Origin: Paracoccus binzhouensis
Lineage (GTDB): Bacteria; Pseudomonadota; Alphaproteobacteria; Rhodobacterales; Rhodobacteraceae
Assembly: GCF_016446475.1 (NCBI RefSeq)
Contig: NZ_JAEHFP010000002.1
Coordinates: forward strand, 1 to 64,000
Length of the DNA stretch: 64,000 nt
Direction: 5' to 3'
The translations under genes were made by a program, and so were the position numbers. Shown here in pieces: positions 43,993-50,770 of the stretch. Each line of letters opens with the position of its first letter. The stretch's first letter is position 1. Below the pieces are notes generated by a model. The model was not told the DNA's origin. It saw only the letters and a list, made by a program, of their open reading frames with translations, and ran no database searches.

Positions 43993-44463
43993 TCACATGT
44001 CGTAGGCGAAGCTGGCGATGTAGCGGCGGCCGCCCACCGGCGTGCCCGCGCCATCGGTCGTGAGCGGGACGGCCACTTCGTTCGGGCTGTCGCGCATGTC
44101 CTCGACCGCCGCGTCGATGTGGAGCGTGTAGCCCGCGTCGAAGAGCGCGTCGGCGAGGTCGAGCGTGATCTCGAGCGTGCGGCCCGCGCCGACGCTGGCG
44201 CCGGTGATGCCGTTCACCTGCGCGGTGTCGCCGCCGGTGGCGCGGTACCAGTCGCTGAGGTGCTCGTAGTACTTGGACTTGCCGCCAGCCATCCAGAGAC
44301 TGCCGACATAGGCGCCCGAGGTGTCGGTGACGTAGAGCGCGAGATAGGCCCCGTCGCCGCCGTAATTGTTGAGGGTCGTGGTGAGCGTCACCGGCCGTGC
44401 CATGGCCAGGCCGGGGAGCGTCAACGCGGTGGTCAGCGCGAGCGTTGCGAGAAACGATTTCAT
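43993..44463 (-). CDS. DUF2271 exported protein with ApbE-type flavinylation-like motif
   Basis: A 156-residue exported protein. The signal peptide ends about residue 22 (TLPGLAMA). The mature part matches DUF2271 (TTTLNNYGGDGAYLALYVTD, GGKSKYYEHLSDWYRA, SPNEVAVPLTTDG, RRYIASFAYD). Residues 84-90 read NGITGAS, close to the FMN attachment consensus D-x-x-(S/T)-G-A-(S/T) that ApbE modifies in FMN_bind proteins, with Asn for Asp. Ser90 would be the attached residue. The gene lies 11 bp before the PepSY flavoreductase gene and two genes before apbE. Confidence 0.88.
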   Translation of the reverse strand: MKSFLATLALTTALTLPGLAMARPVTLTTTLNNYGGDGAYLALYVTDTSGAYVGSLWMAGGKSKYYEHLSDWYRATGGDTAQVNGITGASVGAGRTLEITLDLADALFDAGYTLHIDAAVEDMRDSPNEVAVPLTTDGAGTPVGGRRYIASFAYDM

Positions 44464-44501
44464 CGGGATGATCCTTTTTGGCAGAGGAGCTTGAGAGCGG
44501 T

Positions 44502-44876
44502 TCAGTTGACCTGAACCTGCGGCGGCGCACCGTTGCCGAAGAGGCCGTTCTGCGGAGGGGCGACCGTGCCGGCGGGCGCGGGATTGCGAGCGCCACCGCG
44601 GCAATCGTCGTCGTCATCGTCGTCGTCGCAGTCATCGTCGTCATCGTCATCGTCGTCGTCGTGGCCGCGACGAGAACCGTCCCGCCAACGGTCGTCATCG
44701 TCGTCGTCATCGTCGCTTGCGAGAACGAGCGGCATCGCTTGCGGGGCGTCATCGAAGAGAGCGGCGACGGACCGAAGGACGCTATCGGGCGGGGATTGCA
44801 TCGCGCTCCAGGCGGGGACGCCGATCGCGGCGGTCAGCGCCGTGGACGCGACCAGAAGTGTCAGGGTCTTCTTCAT
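44502..44876 (-). CDS. exported aspartate-rich protein
   Basis: A 124-residue protein with a signal peptide (KKTLTLLVASTALTAAIG, cleavage near PAWSA). Residues about 55-92 hold 30 or so Asp in blocks of 8 to 10, with two Cys and a few Arg and His, then a Pro/Gly-rich end. The acidic part should bind cations such as Fe, Mn or Ca, but no defined domain is seen. It is the first gene of the operon and lies 46 bp after the operator pair. Confidence 0.8.
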   Translation of the reverse strand: MKKTLTLLVASTALTAAIGVPAWSAMQSPPDSVLRSVAALFDDAPQAMPLVLASDDDDDDDDRWRDGSRRGHDDDDDDDDDDCDDDDDDDDCRGGARNPAPAGTVAPPQNGLFGNGAPPQVQVN

Positions 44877-44921
44877 GGCAGGGTCTCCTTTTGTCTGCTG
44901 GAGACAATCTGGAGATCCGAC

Positions 44922-44970
44922 CTGAGGGCTTCCTGACGCGTCGGCGATTCCCGCTTCAGCTTGCTGTCAG
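44922..44970. promoter_or_regulatory. operator pair for the island's response regulator (copy A)
   Basis: Two 17-bp elements in opposite orientation: 44922-44938 (CTGAGGGCTTCCTGACG) and 44954-44970 (CTTCAGCTTGCTGTCAG). Start-to-start spacing is 32 bp, the same as in copy B at 46093. Each contains two TCAG half-sites 11 bp apart, as expected for an OmpR-type dimer site. It lies 46-94 bp before the Asp-rich gene. Confidence 0.7.
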
Positions 44971-44991
44971 GAAGAAAGCGGCTTCCGAAAG

Positions 44992-45030
44992 AAAAAGGCC
45001 CCGCCCGTGAGGGCGAGGCCAGGCGGGGCC
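44992..45030 (-). terminator. intrinsic terminator after the cytochrome b gene
   Basis: On the minus strand GGCCCCGCC (45030-45022) pairs with GGCGGGGCC (within 45007-44998), followed by TTTTTC. It lies 33 bp after the cytochrome b stop and separates that operon from the Asp-rich operon. Confidence 0.85.
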
Positions 45031-45062
45031 GAAGGGACGGTCGGCCTTGGGGTTAGGTACCG

Positions 45063-45734
45063 TCAGGCGATGTCGGCGGGACCGGGGCCGCGCTTGTCGC
45101 CCGTCACCATGGCGCGCGCCAGGTTCTCGTGGTGCCGGAAGGAGGCCAGCACGACACCGCCCACATGCAGCGCGGCGAGCAGCAGCATCAGGTTGGCAAG
45201 CGTCTCGTGGACCTCCTTCAGCGGTCCCTCGACCTCGCCCGGCGCGCCGTATTCCCGCTCGTCGCCGTCGTCGTCGGCCCATGCGGGTGCCACGATTGCG
45301 GGCATGGACGGAAGCATCGCCAGACGGGCCTCGTCCTCCATGAGCCAGCCGGTGAAAGCCGTACCGGACAGCGTGACCAGCAGCGCCACGATCATCGCGG
45401 CGCCGGCCGGATTGTGGCCGAGGTAACGCCGCTCGCGCCCGCGGGTCATGTCCCCGAGATAGGCCAGCGTTTCGCGAGGCCCCCTCAGGAAATGGGCGAA
45501 GCGCGCGTAGCGACTGCCGACGAGGCCCCAGACAAGCCGGAAGGCCACCAGACCTGCGACTGTATAGCCTGCGATCTCGTGCACGGTTTGCAGCTCGTCC
45601 GCAGTCAGCCATGCGGTCGCGAAGGCCGCGACCAGGCCCCAGTGGAACACCCGGACCAGCGGGTCCCAGACACGGACCTTGCTGCTCGGCGCCGCGTTCT
45701 TTTCCGGCGCCGGGTGTGAGGTTGCGTCAGTCAT
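45063..45734 (-). CDS. cytochrome b561-type membrane protein
   Basis: A 223-residue b-type cytochrome with four membrane helices. Heme-ligand histidines are in VRVFHWGLVAAFA, VHEIAGYTVAG and the C-terminal VHETLANLMLLLAALHVGGV. An acidic loop (WADDDGDEREYG) sits between helices 3 and 4. The match is to the Ni,Fe-hydrogenase/cytochrome b561 family. It should carry electrons across or within the membrane to the PepSY-linked partners. The start overlaps the PepSY gene by 8 bp. Confidence 0.9.
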   Translation of the reverse strand: MTDATSHPAPEKNAAPSSKVRVWDPLVRVFHWGLVAAFATAWLTADELQTVHEIAGYTVAGLVAFRLVWGLVGSRYARFAHFLRGPRETLAYLGDMTRGRERRYLGHNPAGAAMIVALLVTLSGTAFTGWLMEDEARLAMLPSMPAIVAPAWADDDGDEREYGAPGEVEGPLKEVHETLANLMLLLAALHVGGVVLASFRHHENLARAMVTGDKRGPGPADIA

Positions 45735-46041
45735 CGTCGCCTCCTTCGCGATCACGGCGGGGGCGATCGTCGTCGTCCTCGTATTCGAACTCGATCACCT
45801 GCAGCGTCGCCGGATGAACGGTCACCTCGATCCGGCGCCCCTCGGCGTCGCGGCCGTCGATCTCGTAGCAGCCGTCGTCGATCTTGATCCTGCGCACCGT
45901 CCAGCCGTTCTCCTCGGCCAACCGGGCGACGGCGTCGCGCGGCTGCCAGTCGGCCATCGGCACGAAGCAGTCGTCGTCCGCCAGCGCGACACCGGCCGGA
46001 ACGAGCGCGAGAAAGCCGAGAATTGTCAATGTCTTCTTCAT
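45727..46041 (-). CDS. exported PepSY-domain protein
   Basis: A 104-residue protein with a signal peptide (KKTLTILGFLALVPAGVALA) and one PepSY domain (WQPRDAVARLAEENGW, RIKIDDGCYEIDGRDAEGRRIEVTVHP), ending in an acidic tail. The two Cys (about 25 and 58) could form a disulfide. It is the first gene of the cytochrome operon and lies 52 bp after an operator pair. Confidence 0.88.
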   Translation of the reverse strand: MKKTLTILGFLALVPAGVALADDDCFVPMADWQPRDAVARLAEENGWTVRRIKIDDGCYEIDGRDAEGRRIEVTVHPATLQVIEFEYEDDDDRPRRDREGGDDD

Positions 46042-46092
46042 GGGTCAAACTCCTCGCTGCGGCCATCTTGACGAAATTCATGCGCGGCGAAG

Positions 46093-46141
46093 CTGACGGC
46101 AGCCTGAAGGGACGCGACCACCCGCTTCAGCTTCGTGTCAG
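46093..46141. promoter_or_regulatory. operator pair for the island's response regulator (copy B)
   Basis: Two 17-bp elements in opposite orientation: 46093-46109 (CTGACGGCAGCCTGAAG) and 46125-46141 (CTTCAGCTTCGTGTCAG). Spacing is 32 bp as in copy A. It lies between the divergent PepSY gene and the response regulator gene, so it may serve both. Confidence 0.7.
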
Positions 46142-46185
46142 CCAGACGGATCATGGAGGGTCATCGGAAGAGGACGGGAACGAGC

Positions 46186-46845
46186 ATGCGCATCCTGCTG
46201 ATCGAGGACGACACGGTGCTTGGCGCCGCGGTGCGCGACCAGATCGCGGCCGATGGCCAGTCGGTGGATTGGGTGACGCGCCTCGATGCGGCCGGAGATG
46301 CGGTAAAAACAACCTCCTACGACCTGATCCTTCTCGACCTGATGCTGCCGGACGGTCGCGGGATCGGGTTCCTCAAGGGCTTGCGCACGCGCGGAGACGT
46401 GACGCCGGTCATCATCCTGACCGCGCTCGACCAGGTGTCCGACCGGATCGAGGGGCTGAACGCGGGCGCCGACGACTATCTCGTGAAGCCCTTCGACCTG
46501 GCCGAACTCACCGCCCGCATCGGCTCGGTCGCTCGACGCTACAGCGGCAACCCGAACCCCATCGTCACACACGGGCCGCTGGAAATCGATCTCGCCGCCC
46601 GCAGCGTCCATCGCGACGGCAAGGCGGTGCAACTGACCGCAAGGGAATGGGCGCTGTTCGAAGCCTTTCTCGCGCGCCCCGGTCAGCTTCTGTCCAAGGC
46701 GCAGCTGGAGGAGAAGCTCTACGCCTTCGACGCCGAGGTCGAGAGCAACACGATCGAGGTCCATGTGAGCCGCCTGCGCAAGAAGCTCGGGGCTTCGGTC
46801 ATCGAGACCGAGCGCGGCATGGGCTACAGGCTGGGCCGTCCATGA
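46186..46845 (+). CDS. OmpR-family response regulator of two-component system 2
   Basis: A 219-residue regulator. The receiver starts MRILLIEDDTVLG and has phospho-acceptor Asp51 in LILLDLMLPDGRG and YLVKPFDLAEL. The winged-helix domain has LTAREWALFEAFLARPGQ and ends ERGMGYRLGRP. The frame is open upstream but the receiver begins at this ATG. The end overlaps the kinase gene in ATGA. It resembles QseB/PmrA types. Its operator pair is upstream of itself and of two metal/redox operons. Confidence 0.93.
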   Translation: MRILLIEDDTVLGAAVRDQIAADGQSVDWVTRLDAAGDAVKTTSYDLILLDLMLPDGRGIGFLKGLRTRGDVTPVIILTALDQVSDRIEGLNAGADDYLVKPFDLAELTARIGSVARRYSGNPNPIVTHGPLEIDLAARSVHRDGKAVQLTAREWALFEAFLARPGQLLSKAQLEEKLYAFDAEVESNTIEVHVSRLRKKLGASVIETERGMGYRLGRP

Positions 46846-48200
46846 GATGGCCGGCCAGCCTTCAGGGCCGGCTTGGTCTGTCGCTCGGCCTGGCGCTGAC
46901 GGTGCTGTGGCTGCTCGCGGCGACGGTGACTACCGTCATCGTCCGGGGCGAGCTGGACGAGGTCTTCGACAGCGCCCTGCGAGAGACTGCGGAACGCATC
47001 CTCCCGCTGGCGGTGACCGACATCGTGGGCCGCGAAGATCAGGGCGTGACGCAGCGGCTCTCGCCGATCCGGGAGCACGACGAGTTCTTCACCTACCTCG
47101 TGCGGGATGCCGAGGGGCGTATCCTGCTGCAATCCCACGCGGCCGATGCGGCGGTATTCCCGCCTTGGGACGGACCCGGGTTCCGGCAGACCGCCACCCA
47201 CCGGTTCTACAGCGACGCAGCGCTTCAGGACACGATCCGGATCACCGTGGCCGAGCCGCTGGCCCATCGCGCGTCGGTCGCGCGTGAGATCCAGATGGGC
47301 CTCGGCCTGCCGCTGCTGATCGTCCTGCCGGTCGCGCTGACGGCGGTCATTCTCGCCGTCCGTTTCAGCCTCGACCCGCTGCGCCGGTTCCGCGCACGCC
47401 TCGAGGCGCGCGGCGCCCGCGACCTGTCGGAGGTTCCCGCCGAGGGGCTGCCGAGCGAGATCGGTCCGCTGGCCGAGACCCTCAACGGCCTTCTGGCCCG
47501 CTTGCGAGAGGCCTTCGAGGCCGAGCGCAGTTTCGCCGCCAACGCCGCGCACGAGCTCAGGACACCGCTCGCGGGCGCCATCGCGCAGGCGCAGCGGCTC
47601 CGGTCCGAGACCCGCGATCCCGCCACTGGGGCGCGCGCGGCGGAGATCGAAGCGACGCTCAAGCGCCTCACCCGGCTGTCGGAACGCCTCCTACAGCTGG
47701 CGCGGGCGGAAGGCGGGCGCCTGCGGATCGACCGCAGCGCGGATCTGCGCACTGTCGCGCGAATCGTGGTGGACGACATCGCACGCGCGGACGCGCCGGG
47801 GCGCATCGCGCTGAACCTACCCGACGCAGCTGTCATGTCGGACATTGACCCCGATGCCTTCGCTATCCTGTGCCGGAACCTCGTGGAAAACGCTCTCCGT
47901 CACGGAGCCGGAGATTTGGCTGTCGAGGTGACGCTCACTGCGGACGGCCGCCTTGTTGTCGCGAACGATGGTCCCGTGGTGGCGCGCGAGATGCTCGACC
48001 GCCTGACGGCACGCTTTGAACGGGCGAACGCAAGCACCGATGGCAGCGGGCTTGGCCTAGCCATCGTCGCGGCCATCGCGAACCGGATCGGAAGCTCTCT
48101 CGTTCTGAGATCGCCGCGGCCTGGTGCATCTTCCGGTTTCGAGGCATCACTCATTTTGCCGACCGATAGCCCCGGGTTCGGCGCCGGGCGCGACGCGTAA
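46842..48200 (+). CDS. sensor histidine kinase of two-component system 2
   Basis: A 452-residue kinase. Two helices flank a periplasmic domain of about 115 residues (about 36-150). The HisKA domain has His237 in AAHELRTP. The HATPase has NLVENALRHGAGD and GSGLGLAIVAAIA; the usual DNGPGI is changed to VANDGPVVAREM, as in a QseC/PmrB-like subgroup. It is expressed with the regulator. The ligand is unknown; metal or redox stress is suggested by the regulated operons. Confidence 0.9.
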   Translation: MRWPASLQGRLGLSLGLALTVLWLLAATVTTVIVRGELDEVFDSALRETAERILPLAVTDIVGREDQGVTQRLSPIREHDEFFTYLVRDAEGRILLQSHAADAAVFPPWDGPGFRQTATHRFYSDAALQDTIRITVAEPLAHRASVAREIQMGLGLPLLIVLPVALTAVILAVRFSLDPLRRFRARLEARGARDLSEVPAEGLPSEIGPLAETLNGLLARLREAFEAERSFAANAAHELRTPLAGAIAQAQRLRSETRDPATGARAAEIEATLKRLTRLSERLLQLARAEGGRLRIDRSADLRTVARIVVDDIARADAPGRIALNLPDAAVMSDIDPDAFAILCRNLVENALRHGAGDLAVEVTLTADGRLVVANDGPVVAREMLDRLTARFERANASTDGSGLGLAIVAAIANRIGSSLVLRSPRPGASSGFEASLILPTDSPGFGAGRDA

Positions 48201-48221
48201 TCCGCGACAAGTGCCGGAGGA

Positions 48222-48470
48222 TCAGCACACCCGCGCCTGTTCCCGCAACACCGCGTAGTCGCTCATCATCTCTGCGATCGCCGAGCCCTCCGGCAAGAGG
48301 TCCAGCTCCCCTGCCGCTCGCGCCTGGAACTTCCTACTGTACTCGACGACCGGCGGACACGCCCCTGGCCCGCTACCGTCAGAACCGACCGTCGCGCAGC
48401 CGCTCAGCCAGATCGTCGCGAGAACGAGGACGGCGCGCCGCTGCCTCGAGCATTCGCTTTTGGGCGTCAT
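48222..48470 (-). CDS. Rz1-like outer-membrane spanin lipoprotein
   Basis: An 82-residue protein with a short signal and lipobox (VLATIWLSGCATV, Cys25), then a small proline-containing part and a helical C-terminal part (EMMSDYAVLREQARVC). It overlaps the preceding gene by 92 bp in another reading frame, the typical embedded arrangement of spanin pairs that fuse the two membranes at lysis. The ATG is at 48470. Confidence 0.7.
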   Translation of the reverse strand: MTPKSECSRQRRAVLVLATIWLSGCATVGSDGSGPGACPPVVEYSRKFQARAAGELDLLPEGSAIAEMMSDYAVLREQARVC

Positions 48471-48636
48471 AGGTTTTCTCCATGGTTTCGAGCTGCTCGG
48501 TCAGTCGGCCGGCGCGCTCGCCGGAGCGGCGCAGGGACAGCAGGAACAGCAGGATCGCGAGGGCCGTGACGCCATAGCGGAGCCCCGTGCGCATCCATGC
48601 CGATCCGGCGAGCGCGGCGAGGTGCCCACCGATCAC
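48379..48636 (-). CDS. Rz-like inner-membrane spanin
   Basis: An 85-residue protein with one membrane helix (YGVTALAILLFLLSL) and a coiled-coil periplasmic part (GRLTEQLETMEKTYDAQKRMLEAAARR). Start is GTG in a GTGA overlap with the endolysin gene. Paired with the lipoprotein gene embedded in its 3' half it makes a two-component spanin. Confidence 0.7.
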   Translation of the reverse strand: MIGGHLAALAGSAWMRTGLRYGVTALAILLFLLSLRRSGERAGRLTEQLETMEKTYDAQKRMLEAAARRPRSRDDLAERLRDGRF

Positions 48637-49307
48637 CGCCGCCCCCGGCGCCAGTCGTCGAGTCGGGCGTAGATCGTGACCGCGATGCCCCCGAGCGCGA
48701 CGGCGATGAACACCCAGCGGAGCGTGTCGAGGTACGGCACCAGCGGCAGGATAGCGGTCTGGGTCTCGGCCAACACGCTCTGGGCGACCTCGACGCCGGC
48801 TGCGCCCAGCGTAGCCACTCCGGCCGCGCCTCCACCCTTCATCGTGCGGCTGTCAGCCAGCACCTCGCGCGCGGGGGGCGTCTCCGCTGCAAATGCCGTC
48901 GCCCGGCCCGGGAACCGCTCGCCCCACTTACGCGCGGGGCCAAGATCGACATGGATGAACCCCGAGCGCGGATAGAAGCCGAAGCCGAGGAACCCGACCT
49001 CGCGCGCCGCGGCCTCGAAGGTCATGGGGTCGTGGTTCGCCATGGCGATGTCGAAGGCGGCGCCGTCCATGTGCTTCGACCGGGTCGCGCCGCCGACGGC
49101 GCGGTTGTGCTCGGGGCTGCGATAGGCTGAGCGGACGATCAGCGGCTTGCCCAGCCGGTCACGCAGCGCCTGCAGCTTGTCGAGCGCGGGTTCATTGACC
49201 AGCAGCTTGCCGGTACCTCGGCAGGCGATTTCCGCAGGCGAGAAGTTTGGCCAGCGCCAGGTGCCCTCAGGCACGTCGCGCCAGTGGTCGTAGAACGTCG
49301 TGGTCAT
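48633..49307 (-). CDS. phage M15 endolysin with C-terminal membrane helix
   Basis: A 224-residue protein. Residues 1-130 are a D-Ala-D-Ala carboxypeptidase-like M15 domain with zinc ligands His79 and Asp86 in SKHMDGAAFDI and His119 in GFIHVDLG. Residues 187-207 are a membrane helix (LRWVFIAVALGGIAVTIYA) with a basic end. The membrane tail may keep the enzyme inactive until holin triggering. It resembles the truncated copy at 5997-6236. It lies between the small membrane protein and the spanin genes. Confidence 0.92.
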   Translation of the reverse strand: MTTTFYDHWRDVPEGTWRWPNFSPAEIACRGTGKLLVNEPALDKLQALRDRLGKPLIVRSAYRSPEHNRAVGGATRSKHMDGAAFDIAMANHDPMTFEAAAREVGFLGFGFYPRSGFIHVDLGPARKWGERFPGRATAFAAETPPAREVLADSRTMKGGGAAGVATLGAAGVEVAQSVLAETQTAILPLVPYLDTLRWVFIAVALGGIAVTIYARLDDWRRGRR

Positions 49308-49376
49308 GGGGTCCTCCGAAAACGAAAAACCCGCCTCGTGGGCGGGTGCTGGTGGGCTGATGGTTGTGTTGAGCGG

Positions 49377-49664
49377 CTACGGGCTGCCGCCGAAGATCTT
49401 CAGCTTGATGGCGATGCCCGCGAGCAGCGCCAGCATGACGCCGGTGGTGATCATGCGGACGGCAGTCTGCATGGCGGTGCGGCGCACCAGCCGGATGCAG
49501 TCCACGAGGGAGCGAAGATCGCGGATGTCGAGCGCGGCCTCGTCGCCGTCGAGCCCGACATCGGCCAGCGCGCGCTTCGCGCCTTCCTCGGCCGCCCGGG
49601 TCAGGATCGCCTCGAACTCGGCATCGGGGATGCGCACGAAGCCCTCGGATCGGGGTGGTGTCAT
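49377..49664 (-). CDS. small phage membrane protein (DUF6127-like, possible holin)
   Basis: A 95-residue twin of the protein at 6309-6584, with the same acidic part (GLDGDEAALDIRDLRSLV) and C-terminal helix (TTGVMLALLAGIAIKL). AAGGAGGA precedes the ATG. Its place next to the endolysin gene in both prophages supports a lysis role. Confidence 0.7.
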   Translation of the reverse strand: MTPPRSEGFVRIPDAEFEAILTRAAEEGAKRALADVGLDGDEAALDIRDLRSLVDCIRLVRRTAMQTAVRMITTGVMLALLAGIAIKLKIFGGSP

Positions 49665-49683
49665 CGGATCCTCCTTCTGCCGC

Positions 49684-50760
49684 TTAGCCGATCTTGCAGC
49701 CCCAGAAGGACGTGTGGTCGGCGGCGAAATAGCCGTCCGCCACGCGGAAATACCCCTGCAGCTCGACGGTATCGCCGGCCGTCAGCGGGACCATGGTCTG
49801 CAGCCAGATCGCGGTGGCGAGCGAGACGTGGGTGGCGGAGGTCTCACCCATCGAGCCGCGGATTTCCGTCGTCCCGTTCAGCACCAGCCGCCCCCGCATG
49901 CGCGCGGTCGTGCTGGCGTTGACCTTGTAGAGTAGCGTCGCGCCGAAGAGGTAGGTGCCGTCCACGGGCGCCACGAAATGGTTGTTCGTGGCGTCGAAGG
50001 CGCCCTGGTCGTTGTAGTCGGTGTTGTTCAGGCCGATCTTCGTCCAGGTCCCGACGCCGACATAGTTGTCGTAGTTGGTATACGCCTTGAACCTGGGCAG
50101 CCGGGGCTGGTCGACGATGCCGGTGGCGTTGTCGACGCTGAGCCCGTCGAAGAAGGTGCTGCCGTCGGCCGAGACCGCCAGGCGGAACCTGTCCGAACCG
50201 AACAGCCCAACCAGCGCCTTGGTGACGAAGCCGGTCTGCAGGGTCAGCCCGAGATCGTCGCCCGCGGCCTCCTTGTTCATGGTGTAGAACAGATCGCCCG
50301 TTCCGCCCTCGGCCACGGTCTTCGCCGTCCAGAGCGCCGCATTGAGCTTGGCCGAGAACGGGTTCGAGGCGTCGGCCGTGGTGCCGATCCCGAGCAGTGC
50401 CATGTTCTGCAGCGTCGATGGCGTGGTGCCGATCCAGCCCGCGCCGTCGTAGACCAGCAGCAGGCCCTCGTCCTCGACCCATGCGCGCCAGCCGGTGCGC
50501 GGCGGCAGACGCAGCCAGGCGCCGTCGGTCCAGAGCGCGACGTTCAGATCCCAGCCGGACCAGTCGCCCGTCGCGCCGGAGCCGACGATGTGGCGGTCGC
50601 CATCTGCAGGCGAACCGGGTGGCGCTGTCAGATTCCGGTCGAGGACAGAAAGCTGGACGAGCCCGTCGAGGATCCGCAGCGCCTCGTTGTGGGTGACGTG
50701 CTTCTGCGCCTGTGCCGCGAGGATGTAGGGCAGCAGGAGATGGGTCGTGGCGTCGGACAT
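49684..50760 (-). CDS. DUF2793 tail protein with C1q-like end
   Basis: A 358-residue protein. Residues 1-110 match DUF2793 (LPYILAAQAQKHVTHNEALRILD, DGDRHIVGSGATGDW, GWRAWVEDEGLLLVYDG). The last 130 residues have a C1q/TNF-like beta-sandwich pattern (NNHFVAPVDGTYLFGATLLYKVN, MRGRLVLNGTTEIRGS, AGDTVELQGYFRVADGYF). This second part is probably the host-binding tip. It follows the TIM-barrel tail gene as in related GTA-like tails. Confidence 0.85.
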   Translation of the reverse strand: MSDATTHLLLPYILAAQAQKHVTHNEALRILDGLVQLSVLDRNLTAPPGSPADGDRHIVGSGATGDWSGWDLNVALWTDGAWLRLPPRTGWRAWVEDEGLLLVYDGAGWIGTTPSTLQNMALLGIGTTADASNPFSAKLNAALWTAKTVAEGGTGDLFYTMNKEAAGDDLGLTLQTGFVTKALVGLFGSDRFRLAVSADGSTFFDGLSVDNATGIVDQPRLPRFKAYTNYDNYVGVGTWTKIGLNNTDYNDQGAFDATNNHFVAPVDGTYLFGATLLYKVNASTTARMRGRLVLNGTTEIRGSMGETSATHVSLATAIWLQTMVPLTAGDTVELQGYFRVADGYFAADHTSFWGCKIG

Positions 50761-50770
50761 GGGTTGGCTT

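Noticed and set aside
44625..44720. GTC/ATC triplet repeat as a possible regulatory microsatellite
   Set aside because: It is the coding sequence of the Asp blocks in a secreted protein with consistent frame.
43982..44752. Upstream extension of the flavoreductase frame
   Set aside because: It runs in another frame through DUF2271 and the Asp-rich gene; the membrane-anchor start at 43981 is much better.
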